Source: Salinicoccus roseus (lineage in GTDB: Bacteria; Bacillota; Bacilli; Staphylococcales; Salinicoccaceae). From it: a stretch of DNA of 64,000 nt. A program made the position numbers and the translations under genes. The notes below the pieces were generated by a model. The model was not told where the DNA came from. It ran no database searches and saw only the letters and a list, made by a program, of their open reading frames with translations. The stretch covers positions 186,001-250,000 of the forward strand of contig NZ_RKQJ01000004.1 of assembly GCF_003814515.1 (NCBI RefSeq), in the 5' to 3' direction. How positions within the stretch are numbered: position 1 is the stretch's first letter; each line of letters starts with the position of its first letter. This document shows, in pieces, positions 8,553 to 16,875 of this stretch.

Positions 8553-10004
8553 CTATACCAGTTCTTCTTTATTAATCATACTGAGTTCGTTGATGATTTT
8601 ACGGCTGTCCTTATTCAAGTTTCTAATGTATACCTGATTATCCTTCCGCCTCATTTTGGTGATCATCGTATCGATCGCATCGACACCAGAGTCATCCCAG
8701 ATATGTGCATTTGTAAAATCGAGTTCAATCATCCTGTGCTCATCATCGAGATCGATCTGGTTCATCATCGTGTCTACAGAGGCGAAGAAGACCTGACCAT
8801 CGATGCGGTAGTTCACTTCATTCCCCGACTCAGTCTTCTCCACTTCAACATTGGAAATCTTCGTCGCAAAGAAGAGGGCACTGAGTATGACCCCGGCGAC
8901 CACACCGATGGCCAGGTTGTGTGTCATCAGCACGATTGAAACGGTCACGACCATGACGACGACATCCGTCCTCGGGGCTCTCGTCATATACTTGAATGAA
9001 CCCCAATCGAACGTTCCAATCGACACCATGACCATGATGCCTGCCAGAATCGGCATCGGCACCTGAACGACGAGGTCGCCAAGGACGATGATGAGGAAGA
9101 TCAGCACCATCCCCGCAGTAAAGGTGGACAAACGTGTCGTTGCACCAGACCTTACGTTGATGATGGACTGGCCGATCATTGCACATCCTCCCATGCCGCC
9201 GAAGAAGCCGGCGATGATGTTGGATATGCCCTGACCACGGGATTCACGGTTCTTGCTGCTGTAGGAGTCTGTGGCATCATCGACGATCTTCGCGGTAAGC
9301 AGACTTTCCACCAGACCAACGATTGCCATTGAAATCGAGAATGGCAGGATGATCCGGAGTGTTTCCAATGTGTACGGAACATCTGGAATGATGAAACTTG
9401 GGAGTGAACGCTCGATGGCCCCAAGGTCTCCTACAGTCCTGACATCGGCACCCATGTACAGATATAGCGCCGTCAGCACGACAATGGCGATGAGTGGTGC
9501 CGGTACCGCTGTAAAGAAACGCGGGACAACATAGACGATGAGCAGTGTCACGCCTACATAGAGGTAAGTGGAAATTGAAATCCCAAAGATGTGTTCGATC
9601 TGTGACATGAAGATCATGATGGCCAGTGCATTGACGAAGCCGAGCATCACCGATTTCGGTATGAACTTCATCAGTTTTCCAATCTTAAGTATTCCGAGGA
9701 TCAACTGGATCAGGCCCATGAGCAAAGTTGCCGCCAACAGATACTCGACCCCGTATTCTCTGACGAGGGGAGTAACCAGCAGGGCGATTGCACCTGTTGC
9801 AGCAGATATCATGGCTGGGCGGCCACCCAGGATCGAGATGGATACTGCGATGATGAATGAAGCATACAGTCCGACCATCGGATCGACCCCGGCAATGATC
9901 GAGAAGGCGATCGCTTCAGGAATGAGGGCAAGCGCCACTACAATACCGGCCAGAATATTCGTTTTTGGATCAGTGAGCCATTCTTTCTTAAAAGTCTCTA
10001 TCAT
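8553..10004 (-). CDS. SulP family anion transporter with STAS domain
   Basis: Integral membrane carrier of the SLC26/SulP family, moving anions such as sulfate or bicarbonate. The membrane part (about residues 10-380) contains [21 protein letters not shown] and [22 protein letters not shown], both diagnostic. A C-terminal STAS domain follows (about 395-480, with the anti-sigma-antagonist-like [20 protein letters not shown]). It has 483 residues and starts after a TAGGAG box. A good -10 (TATAAT on the minus strand at 10043-10038) lies in the gap to the divergent recombinase-like gene. The substrate is unknown; bicarbonate or sulfate are the usual candidates. Confidence 0.9.
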   Translation of the reverse strand: MIETFKKEWLTDPKTNILAGIVVALALIPEAIAFSIIAGVDPMVGLYASFIIAVSISILGGRPAMISAATGAIALLVTPLVREYGVEYLLAATLLMGLIQLILGILKIGKLMKFIPKSVMLGFVNALAIMIFMSQIEHIFGISISTYLYVGVTLLIVYVVPRFFTAVPAPLIAIVVLTALYLYMGADVRTVGDLGAIERSLPSFIIPDVPYTLETLRIILPFSISMAIVGLVESLLTAKIVDDATDSYSSKNRESRGQGISNIIAGFFGGMGGCAMIGQSIINVRSGATTRLSTFTAGMVLIFLIIVLGDLVVQVPMPILAGIMVMVSIGTFDWGSFKYMTRAPRTDVVVMVVTVSIVLMTHNLAIGVVAGVILSALFFATKISNVEVEKTESGNEVNYRIDGQVFFASVDTMMNQIDLDDEHRMIELDFTNAHIWDDSGVDAIDTMITKMRRKDNQVYIRNLNKDSRKIINELSMINKEELV

Positions 10005-10116
10005 TTTTTACGCTCCTATTTTATAATCATAGAGCCTATTATAATCACTGCAGTTTCAAATGTATACCCCTTTTTGAAATTATGAGTGATATAGTTGAAA
10101 TCTAGGAGTGTGTAAT

Positions 10117-10656
10117 ATGAACTATGGATATGCACGGCCAGTGGAACTCATCGACTCCATGGACGCGCAGGAGCAGAAGCTGGCAGAACATGCCGACCAA
10201 CTGTACCTAGAAGACCACAATAATAATAAAAAACGGACACAGCTCGATGCTCTGCTGTCGTCAATGAAGGCCGGAGACACCCTTTATGTGACAGATCTTT
10301 TCATATTGGCGGATTCCACAAAACAGCTTGTCGACCTGGTCAATGAAGCGGTGGATAAAAAGGCCAGTATCATTATACTGAACAAGAACCTCACCATCGA
10401 TACGAAAACGCCACTCACTTTCAGCACATCGCTCAATCTCATTTCCGAATTCCAGAGTGACATCGTCAAGTTCAGAACCCGTCTCGGTATGAGTGAAGCC
10501 TCATCCAAAGGCAAGCAGCTCGGCCGCCCGAAACGCAGCGATGAAAACATCAAAAAAGCGATAGAGATGTACATGTCAAAAGAATATACGCTTGATGAAA
10601 TCAAAAAAGAGACGAATATCAGCCGGGCGACACTCTACCGCCACCTCGACCTGTAG
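10117..10656 (+). CDS. Serine-recombinase-like DNA-binding protein lacking catalytic residues
   Basis: The 179-residue protein has the layout of small resolvase/invertase enzymes: an N-terminal domain starting MNYGYARP, a long E-type helix near residues 100-130, GRPKRS, and a C-terminal helix-turn-helix (YTLDEIKKETNISRATLYRHL). The nucleophilic serine normally found in YARVST is absent (PVE follows YAR), and the DRLGRS segment with two catalytic arginines is replaced by DLFILADST. Strand cleavage is therefore unlikely. AGGAG 8 bases before ATG 10117 sets the start; an in-frame GTG at 10108 overlaps it. Its divergent position suggests a regulator of the SulP operon or of itself (inference). 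Confidence 0.8.
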   Translation: MNYGYARPVELIDSMDAQEQKLAEHADQLYLEDHNNNKKRTQLDALLSSMKAGDTLYVTDLFILADSTKQLVDLVNEAVDKKASIIILNKNLTIDTKTPLTFSTSLNLISEFQSDIVKFRTRLGMSEASSKGKQLGRPKRSDENIKKAIEMYMSKEYTLDEIKKETNISRATLYRHLDL

Positions 10657-10660
10657 TGGA

Positions 10661-10703
10661 AGAATAGAAGACGGACACATTGTCCGTCTTCTATTCTTTT
10701 TTT
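10661..10703. terminator. Strong bidirectional terminator
   Basis: A 17-bp perfect stem (10661-10677 with 10681-10697) and a T run follow the recombinase-like gene. The convergent methyltransferase gene ends inside the right arm, at 10691. Confidence 0.9.
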
Positions 10704-11293
10704 ATATGCCCCTGAATCACTGCACTCTTCCCCTGATGCATCCTTCCTTCATTGCGAAGGACAATCGCTTCCTTGAGTGACAGGACCTCCACACCGTGCT
10801 TTTCAAGCTCCTGCTTCAGATCTCCCACATCATAAAGCATATGGATGTCCTTTGGCCCACCTGTCTGGAACTCTATCTGCCTCTTTGAATACAGTTCAAA
10901 AACGATGTCTCCACCCGGCTTTACCGTCTGTACCATGTTTCTGATCATTTCCTCTTTTCCGTCCGTTGGAACGTGCCCGAATACATTGATGCTGATATCA
11001 TACTCACCGCGTGGAAGTGCATAAGGTTCCGTAATATCCACAAGACTTGTGCCAACAGCCACTCCCGCCTCCTGTGCCAATCTCCGGGTTTTATCTAGAC
11101 CCACCCGTGAGTAGTCATAGGCAGTGACATCATATCCAAGTTTCGCCATATATACACCATTACGTCCCTCACCTTCGGCGAGCATGGCAACTTTTCCGTG
11201 ACCTCTTCTATCAAACACCGACTTTACCCATTCATTCGCTTCCTTCCCATAGATGTATTCCGCATCGTCGAACTTCTCATCCCAATGATTCAT
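10691..11293 (-). CDS. SAM-dependent methyltransferase, class I (TehB-like)
   Basis: Probable small-molecule methyltransferase. The Rossmann core starts with VAMLAEGEGRNGVYMAKLGYDVTAYDYS (motif I at about residues 37-52, acidic end of strand 2 after it), followed by DISINVFGHVP and GGDIVFELYSK. The family resembles the tellurite-resistance protein TehB and related thiol or metalloid methyltransferases. ATG 11293 (MNHWDEKFDD) has an AGAGGGGAAG box and gives 200 residues; a longer in-frame start at 11356 adds 21 residues of poor quality. It is monocistronic, and the stop lies in the shared terminator. The substrate is unknown. Confidence 0.85.
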   Translation of the reverse strand: MNHWDEKFDDAEYIYGKEANEWVKSVFDRRGHGKVAMLAEGEGRNGVYMAKLGYDVTAYDYSRVGLDKTRRLAQEAGVAVGTSLVDITEPYALPRGEYDISINVFGHVPTDGKEEMIRNMVQTVKPGGDIVFELYSKRQIEFQTGGPKDIHMLYDVGDLKQELEKHGVEVLSLKEAIVLRNEGRMHQGKSAVIQGHIKKE

Positions 11294-11471
11294 ATGCGTT
11301 CTTCCCCTCTCTTTTTCTGTTCCCTCGTCAATCCTTATCGGCCCCGAGCCCTTCATAATAATTGAAAGCAGTATAGACCAAAAGGGAAGGGGGAATCAAT
11401 ATCTTTGAATACATATCCCCGGACCTCTAGAATATTAACCGTGAAAGTATTTCAATTGGAGGAATATCAAT

Positions 11472-12473
11472 ATGAAGAATGAACAGATTGTTCTCGCTAA
11501 ACGGCCGGAAGGTGTACCCGGTGATGATGTATTCAGGTTCGAAGATATCGATGTGAGGGAGCCATCCAATGGGGAAGTACTGATCAAACCATTGTATATA
11601 TCCGTCGACCCTTATATGCGGGGGCGCATGTCCGATGCCAAGTCGTATGTTGCCCCCTTCGAGCTCGACCAGCCCCTTCATGGGCATGTGGTCGGTAAAA
11701 TAATGGAATCGAAGAATGATGCATTCACAGAAGGGGACCACGTCGTCGGCATACTGCCATGGCAACGTTATATCACCGTTACAACAGACAATATATCAAA
11801 GATCCAGAACTCTGATGTGCCGCTCCACCTCTACTTGAGTACACTCGGCATGACCGGCCAGACAGCCTATCATGGCCTGTTGAAAATCGGTCAGCCTAAA
11901 GAGGGGGAGACGGTCGTTGTTTCCGCCGCTTCCGGTGCTGTTGGTTCAGTTGTTGGACAGATTGCCAAAATAAAAGGTGCAAGGGTCGTCGGCATTGCCG
12001 GCGGAGAAGAGAAGGTCACCTATCTGACTGAAACACTCGGTTTCGATGCCGGAGTTGATTATAAGGCGGATGATTTTGCTGGGGCATTTGAAGCTGCAGT
12101 ACCTGATGGGGTTGACGTCTACTTTGAGAATGTGGGGGGAGAAGTTTCAGATGTCGTGCTCCAGCATCTGAACACATTCGCACGTGTGCCGGTATGTGGT
12201 ACCATTTCCAGTTACAACAACAGGGAAGATGATATCGGACCGCGCATCCAATCGATCCTCGTCAAGACGCAGGCGTTGATGCAGGGCTTCATCGTCGGCA
12301 ATTACGCAGATGACTTCGAGTCTGCAGGCAGACAGCTTGCCGAGTGGGTACAGGAAGGCAGGATTCATACAGAAGTAACTGTGGAAGAAGGATTCGAGAA
12401 TATTCCAGGTGCTTTCAGGAATCTCTTCGAAGGCAGGAATCTGGGTAAACAGGTTGTAAAAATAGAAGAATAG
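11472..12473 (+). CDS. NADP-dependent medium-chain oxidoreductase (YfmJ/leukotriene B4 dehydrogenase-like)
   Basis: Zinc-free MDR-family reductase that uses NADPH to reduce alkenals, enones or related carbonyls. There are 333 residues: an N-terminal GroES-like half (ISVDPYMRGRM, PLHGHVVG), then a Rossmann domain with the nucleotide loop VVSAASGAVGSVVGQIAKIKGARVVGIAGG at about 150-180 and FENVGGEVSD. It has none of the zinc-ligand cysteines of true alcohol dehydrogenases. A GGAGG box precedes the ATG by 7 bases. It is monocistronic with its own terminator. Detoxification of reactive carbonyls is the usual role in relatives. Confidence 0.9.
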   Translation: MKNEQIVLAKRPEGVPGDDVFRFEDIDVREPSNGEVLIKPLYISVDPYMRGRMSDAKSYVAPFELDQPLHGHVVGKIMESKNDAFTEGDHVVGILPWQRYITVTTDNISKIQNSDVPLHLYLSTLGMTGQTAYHGLLKIGQPKEGETVVVSAASGAVGSVVGQIAKIKGARVVGIAGGEEKVTYLTETLGFDAGVDYKADDFAGAFEAAVPDGVDVYFENVGGEVSDVVLQHLNTFARVPVCGTISSYNNREDDIGPRIQSILVKTQALMQGFIVGNYADDFESAGRQLAEWVQEGRIHTEVTVEEGFENIPGAFRNLFEGRNLGKQVVKIEE

Positions 12474-12476
12474 ACA

Positions 12477-12510
12477 AGAAGACGCACCTTCGGTGCGTCT
12501 TCTGTTGTTT
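12477..12510 (+). terminator. Terminator after the YfmJ-like gene
   Basis: A 12-bp stem (12477-12488 with 12492-12503), loop TTC, is followed by TGTTGTTTT. It lies at the end of the convergent nrdG gene and may serve both directions. Confidence 0.85.
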
Positions 12511-13040
12511 TACATATAATCAATCACTGTCCCACTTTCCAAAGAGCGGGGGACATCGATGACCCTTTGATTGAGCGACCCGCGAAAAGGGATGTTCGGC
12601 CGGTAGAGCCGGTCTACGAAAGGGCCGTCGACCAGTACATCCACCTCTTTAAGTATCAGATGCCGTCTGGTGTCATTCACCAGATATTCGAACATGAAAC
12701 CGCTCCATACCCAGATGGACTTCGTCCTCGCGAAACGGGCACGGAACCGGCTGATGATTTCAGTCGCAAGTGCCATATTGCAGAAGGGCTCGCCGCCCAG
12801 GATGCTGAGCCCTTCGATATAGTCCGCTTCGCAGTATGAAAGGATGTCTTCAATGGCGCCGTCCGTACACAGTTCTCCATACGTGAACTTCTGGGCGTGC
12901 AGATTATAGCATCCGGGGCATTTAAAGGGGCAGCCTGAAAGGTAAATGCTGCATCGCACCCCCTCACCATCGACGAAGCTGCGTGGTTCCACTTTGGCAA
13001 TATGATATTGTCCTTCATAGATCTGCAAGGCCTGCATCAT
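12510..13040 (-). CDS. nrdG: Anaerobic ribonucleotide reductase activating protein NrdG
   Basis: Radical-SAM enzyme that installs the glycyl radical on NrdD. The 4Fe-4S ligating pattern Cx3Cx2C is visible as C37, C41 and C44 in SGCPFKCPGCYN, followed by LSILGGEPFCN, the SAM-contacting GGEP motif. The 176-residue length is normal. Its ATG overlaps the nrdD stop by four bases, so the pair is translationally coupled and NrdG is made after its substrate. The expression signal is that of nrdD, with paired NrdR boxes upstream. Confidence 0.95.
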   Translation of the reverse strand: MMQALQIYEGQYHIAKVEPRSFVDGEGVRCSIYLSGCPFKCPGCYNLHAQKFTYGELCTDGAIEDILSYCEADYIEGLSILGGEPFCNMALATEIISRFRARFARTKSIWVWSGFMFEYLVNDTRRHLILKEVDVLVDGPFVDRLYRPNIPFRGSLNQRVIDVPRSLESGTVIDYM

Positions 13041-14881
13041 GAATCACTCATATGCTTGACGCGGGCCTTGATTTCCTTGTGCCGCCCCTCAATCGTCGGT
13101 CGGTTTACAGGATTGCCGAGATAGCCGCATGTGCGTTTGACGACATCCACGGTTTCAGGATCCTGGTTGCCGCAGTTCGGACATCTGAACCCATTTTCCG
13201 TCGTTTCGAAGTCACCGTCATAGTGGCATTCATAGCAGTGGTCAATCGGTGTATTGGTCCCGAGGTAACCCACTCTGTCGTAGGAATAATCCCATACCGC
13301 CTCCAGCGCTTTGAGATTATGTGTCATCTTCGGATACTCGCAGTAGTGGATGAAGCCGCCACTCGCAATTTCAGGGTAGTCCTTTTCGAAATCGATCTTT
13401 TCAAACGGAGTGATGTCCTTTCTGACATCATAGTGGAATGAGTTCTGATAATACCCCTTGTCCGTTATATGCTCGATATCACCGAATCTTTTCTGGTCCA
13501 GGCGGCAGAAGCGGTCGGTCAGCGACTCGCTGGGTGTGCCATACACGCTGAAGAATATGTCATAGTCGTCAGTCCAATCGAACTGATACTGCTTCATCTC
13601 CTTCAGGATATCCATAGTGAACGCCTTGGCCTTGGGATTCTTTTCCCAATCCGGACCATGGAATACCGTCGCCGCTTCGTAAAGGCCGATGTAGCCCATG
13701 GACAGCGTGCAGCGCTCCCTGGTGAACACATCCATCACATCTTCGCCGGGTTCAAGCCGGATACCGAAGGCGCCGCTCTTATAGAGGATCGGGGCGTTGT
13801 CGCTGACTACCGATTTGAGGCGTTCGACCCTGCTCAGAAGTGCATCATGCATCAGCCACATCTTCTCATGGAAAATCTCCCAGAAAGCTTTCTTGTCTCC
13901 CCCTGATTCGATTGCTATCCGCGGTACATTGAGCGTGACGACACCCAGGTTTGCGCGTCCACTGTTGATGAAGGCGCCGGACGCATCCTGCCAGCTCGGG
14001 AGGAATGAACGGCAGCCCATCGGTGCCTTGAAATCACCGAGCAGCTCCACAGTCCTGTCATAGTTCAGGATATCCGGATACATCCGTTTCGCAGAGCATT
14101 CCAGGGCCAGCTGTTTGATGTCGTAATTCGGATCCTCCGGAAAGAAGTTGACACCCTTCCGGATGGAGAAGACCAATTTCGGGAAGATCGCTGTGAACTT
14201 CTGATCACCGATGCCTTCGATACGCGTATTGAGTATCGCACGCTGGATATACCTGCTGTATTTGTCGGTACCAAGGCCGAAACCGATTGTGACGAAAGGC
14301 GTCTGCCCATTTGACGTGTAGAGGGTATTGATCTCATACTCAAGACTTTGTATGGCATCTTTTATGTCCTTCTTCACACGCGCTTCCACATATGCTTCAA
14401 TCTTGTCCTCCTGCACGTATTCCTGCGCTACAGCACGATGATGCGCTTCGTTCTTCTGTGCATATGCGCTCAATACCTCATCAATGCGATCGACCGTACA
14501 CCCCCCATATTGGCTGCTGGAAACATTCGCGATGATCTGCACAATCTGTGCTGTTGCCGTCTGTATCGATTTCGGGGAGACCACTTTCGCATTGCCCATC
14601 TGGAAACCCTTCGCGAGCATTCCACGGATATCGATCAGGCAGCAGTTTGTCATCGGCTGGAAGGGGTGATAGTCAAGGTCATGAAAATGTATATCGCCTT
14701 CAGCGTGTGCTTTTGCGACATGTTCCGGCAGCATCCGCTCCAGTGCAAATGATTTGGCCACAACTCCGGCGGTGAGGTCCCTGAACGTGTTGAACGTCCT
14801 GCTGTCCTTGTTTGCGTTCTCATGCACAATCGATGGATCGAATTCCAGCAGCTGTACAATATCTTTATCCAATGTATACAT
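13037..14881 (-). CDS. nrdD: Anaerobic ribonucleoside-triphosphate reductase NrdD
   Basis: Class III reductase that makes deoxyribonucleoside triphosphates without oxygen, using formate as reductant in the known family. Of its 614 residues, the C-terminus shows the zinc site CYECHYDG and CPNCGN, then the radical loop RTCGYLGN with glycyl residue G586. The start ATG at 14881 reads MYTLDKDIVQLLEFD. This protein has no ATP-cone: the N-terminus runs straight into catalytic sequence, unlike the E. coli enzyme. It is coupled to nrdG and preceded by two NrdR-type boxes. Formate from the nearby PflB could serve as electron donor (inference). Confidence 0.95.
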   Translation of the reverse strand: MYTLDKDIVQLLEFDPSIVHENANKDSRTFNTFRDLTAGVVAKSFALERMLPEHVAKAHAEGDIHFHDLDYHPFQPMTNCCLIDIRGMLAKGFQMGNAKVVSPKSIQTATAQIVQIIANVSSSQYGGCTVDRIDEVLSAYAQKNEAHHRAVAQEYVQEDKIEAYVEARVKKDIKDAIQSLEYEINTLYTSNGQTPFVTIGFGLGTDKYSRYIQRAILNTRIEGIGDQKFTAIFPKLVFSIRKGVNFFPEDPNYDIKQLALECSAKRMYPDILNYDRTVELLGDFKAPMGCRSFLPSWQDASGAFINSGRANLGVVTLNVPRIAIESGGDKKAFWEIFHEKMWLMHDALLSRVERLKSVVSDNAPILYKSGAFGIRLEPGEDVMDVFTRERCTLSMGYIGLYEAATVFHGPDWEKNPKAKAFTMDILKEMKQYQFDWTDDYDIFFSVYGTPSESLTDRFCRLDQKRFGDIEHITDKGYYQNSFHYDVRKDITPFEKIDFEKDYPEIASGGFIHYCEYPKMTHNLKALEAVWDYSYDRVGYLGTNTPIDHCYECHYDGDFETTENGFRCPNCGNQDPETVDVVKRTCGYLGNPVNRPTIEGRHKEIKARVKHMSDS

Positions 14882-14894
14882 ATGACCACTCCAA

Positions 14895-14942
14895 ACGCTA
14901 TATATTGTGCTTCAACTAGAAAACTAACACAATATATGGTTT
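14895..14942 (-). promoter_or_regulatory. Paired NrdR boxes upstream of nrdDG
   Basis: Two 16-base sites, ACGCTATATATTGTGC (14895-14910) and ACACAATATATGGTTT (14927-14942), fit the NrdR box consensus acaCwAtATaTwgtgt. Their centres are 32 bp apart, about three helical turns, the spacing expected for cooperative NrdR. Repression when dNTP pools are full is the known role. Confidence 0.85.
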
Positions 14943-15005
14943 GTTTAATTATTTGGAATGCATTGTCTAATTTCCGACAAAAAGATATGAATGATTATTG
15001 AAATA

Positions 15006-15039
15006 TTAAAAATACGCCTTCCCATCTGGGAGGCGTATT
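15006..15039 (-). terminator. Terminator after the aldo/keto reductase
   Basis: A 9-bp stem (15011-15019 with 15031-15039) is followed on the minus strand by a short T run. It ends five bases beyond the gene. Confidence 0.75.
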
Positions 15040-15043
15040 CCTA

Positions 15044-15976
15044 TCAGGAGAATATCCTGTCTATCTTCTCGATCTCCGACTGTGTCAGTTCGACTTCCGC
15101 AGCTTTGGCGTTTGACCTGATCTGTTCACCATTCTTGGCCCCCGGGATGAGGACATCGACAGAAGGCCGGGTCAAATAGAAGGCCAGGACGATATGGGCG
15201 ACTTCTTCCCCTTTTTCAGCCGCAATTCCCTTGAGCTGATCGACTTTCTTCAAGTTTTCCCTGAACTGGTCTTCCTTATAGAAAGGCAGGTTCGCCCGGA
15301 GATCCTCGAACTTCGTATTCTCGTCATATTTGCCTGCGAGGAGCCCTGCAGCCAGCGGGAAGTACGGAATGAAGGTAATCTGATGCTCTGCCGTATATTT
15401 CAGCAGATCTTCCTCAGCGGAACGGTCGAGCAGGTTGTACTGGCCCTGATAGACATCCACATGACCGTCCTTATCAGCTTCCTTCAGCTGTTCAAAGGAG
15501 AAGTTGGATACACCGATGGCGCGGATCTTGCCCGCTTCCTTCAATTCCGCAAGGGCCTGGATTGCTTCATCCTTTGGCGTCTCCTCATCCGGATAATGGA
15601 TATAGAAGAGATCGATATAGTCCGTCTGCAGACGCTCTAGTGCTTCATTCACCGCCTGCTTGAGGAACTCGGGAGAATTGTCGAGGATCGTATTGCCATC
15701 TTCATCCACCCGATGGGCGGCCTTTGTCGCAACCACGACATCTCCGCGCCTGTATTCCTTCAATACCTCGCCAATCAGCTCCTCGGAACGTTTCGGCCCA
15801 TACATATAGGCTGTATCAATCAGATTGACACCGGCATCGATGGCATCCCTCACCACATGGCGGCCTTTCTCTTCATCGAGGTTCTTATACAGGTTGTGCC
15901 CACCGACTGCATTGGCACCAAGCGCAATCGGGTACACTTTGATTCCGGACTTTCCAAGTTCAACATGCTGTGTCAT
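15044..15976 (-). CDS. Aldo/keto reductase
   Basis: NADPH-dependent carbonyl reductase of the AKR superfamily, with a (beta/alpha)8 barrel. The catalytic tetrad can be placed: D in NLIDTAY, Y in AYMYG, K in VVATKAAH and H in FYIHYPD. The C-terminal nucleotide-binding segment reads [26 protein letters not shown] 15976 ([11 protein letters not shown]) follows AGGAG with a 9-base gap and gives 310 residues; the upstream in-frame start at 16039 would add 21 unlikely residues. It is monocistronic, between the nrdDG and pflBA units. The substrate is unknown; relatives act on methylglyoxal and other aldehydes. Confidence 0.9.
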   Translation of the reverse strand: MTQHVELGKSGIKVYPIALGANAVGGHNLYKNLDEEKGRHVVRDAIDAGVNLIDTAYMYGPKRSEELIGEVLKEYRRGDVVVATKAAHRVDEDGNTILDNSPEFLKQAVNEALERLQTDYIDLFYIHYPDEETPKDEAIQALAELKEAGKIRAIGVSNFSFEQLKEADKDGHVDVYQGQYNLLDRSAEEDLLKYTAEHQITFIPYFPLAAGLLAGKYDENTKFEDLRANLPFYKEDQFRENLKKVDQLKGIAAEKGEEVAHIVLAFYLTRPSVDVLIPGAKNGEQIRSNAKAAEVELTQSEIEKIDRIFS

Positions 15977-16046
15977 TTTCAAAAACTCCTTTTCATGAGG
16001 CTTCACTCCAATCATAGTCATCGGGTATGTCTTATTCAAATCTAGT

Positions 16047-16081
16047 GCTCAAAAAAAGCCGGCACACTGGGCGCCGGCTTT
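16047..16081 (-). terminator. Terminator of the pflBA operon
   Basis: A GC-rich 9-bp stem (16055-16063 with 16073-16081) is followed on the minus strand by a run of seven T. Confidence 0.85.
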
Positions 16082-16091
16082 CGGAATCATA

Positions 16092-16847
16092 TTATGCTGT
16101 TACGGGTGTCAGTCCCTTGAAGTCCACAAGCCGGTAGGCCGCCTCGACATCTGCATCACTTGGAGGGTCTACATCATTCAATTCATAGGGCACACCGAGT
16201 GCCTGCCATTTGTGGACACCGAGTTGATGATAGGGGAGGATTTCGAACTTCTCGACATTATCCAGTGAATTGATGAATCTGCCGAGGTTGACGAGATCCT
16301 CCGCATCATCCGTCAGACCTGGAACGAGGACATGCCTGATCCAGACAGGCTGATGATGCGCCGCCAGCATTTCTGCAAATTTGAGTATATGAGTATTCGG
16401 CCGCTTCGTCAGGCGGATATGCTTTTCATTGTCTATATGCTTCAAGTCGAGGAGGATGAGGTCCGTGTATTTGAGGAGCTCCTCCATGCCTTCCATGAAA
16501 GTTTCCGAATCATTTGCGCATCCCGCAGAAGTATCGATGCATGTATGGATGCCTTCAGCCTTCAGCAACTTGAACAGTTCGGTCAGGAAAGGCAGCTGGA
16601 GAAGCGGTTCCCCGCCACTTACGGTAACGCCCCCGCCTGAAGCTTTGAAGTAGGGGATATAGGGTCTGATCTCTTCAACCATCTCTTCTGCCGTCACCAC
16701 TCTTGCGGCGCCCCGTGTCTTCCAAGTATCGGGATTGTGGCAGAACAGGCACCTGAGCACACAGCCCTGTGTAAACAATACGTAGCGCAGACCAGGTCCG
16801 TCGAGCGTGCCGAGACTTTCTACAGAATGAAGATTCCCTTTAATCAT
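16092..16847 (-). CDS. pflA: Pyruvate formate-lyase activating enzyme
   Basis: Radical-SAM activase that generates the glycyl radical on PflB. The Fe-S cluster cysteines are C29, C33 and C36 in [15 protein letters not shown], and [14 protein letters not shown] carries the SAM-binding GGEP. The 251-residue length matches PflA. It sits 28 bases downstream of pflB and ends just before the operon terminator. This places two independent glycyl-radical enzyme and activase pairs (NrdDG and PflBA) within 7 kb on the same strand. Confidence 0.95.
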   Translation of the reverse strand: MIKGNLHSVESLGTLDGPGLRYVLFTQGCVLRCLFCHNPDTWKTRGAARVVTAEEMVEEIRPYIPYFKASGGGVTVSGGEPLLQLPFLTELFKLLKAEGIHTCIDTSAGCANDSETFMEGMEELLKYTDLILLDLKHIDNEKHIRLTKRPNTHILKFAEMLAAHHQPVWIRHVLVPGLTDDAEDLVNLGRFINSLDNVEKFEILPYHQLGVHKWQALGVPYELNDVDPPSDADVEAAYRLVDFKGLTPVTA

Positions 16848-16875
16848 AATAAACCCCTGCCTCTTTTAATGATTT

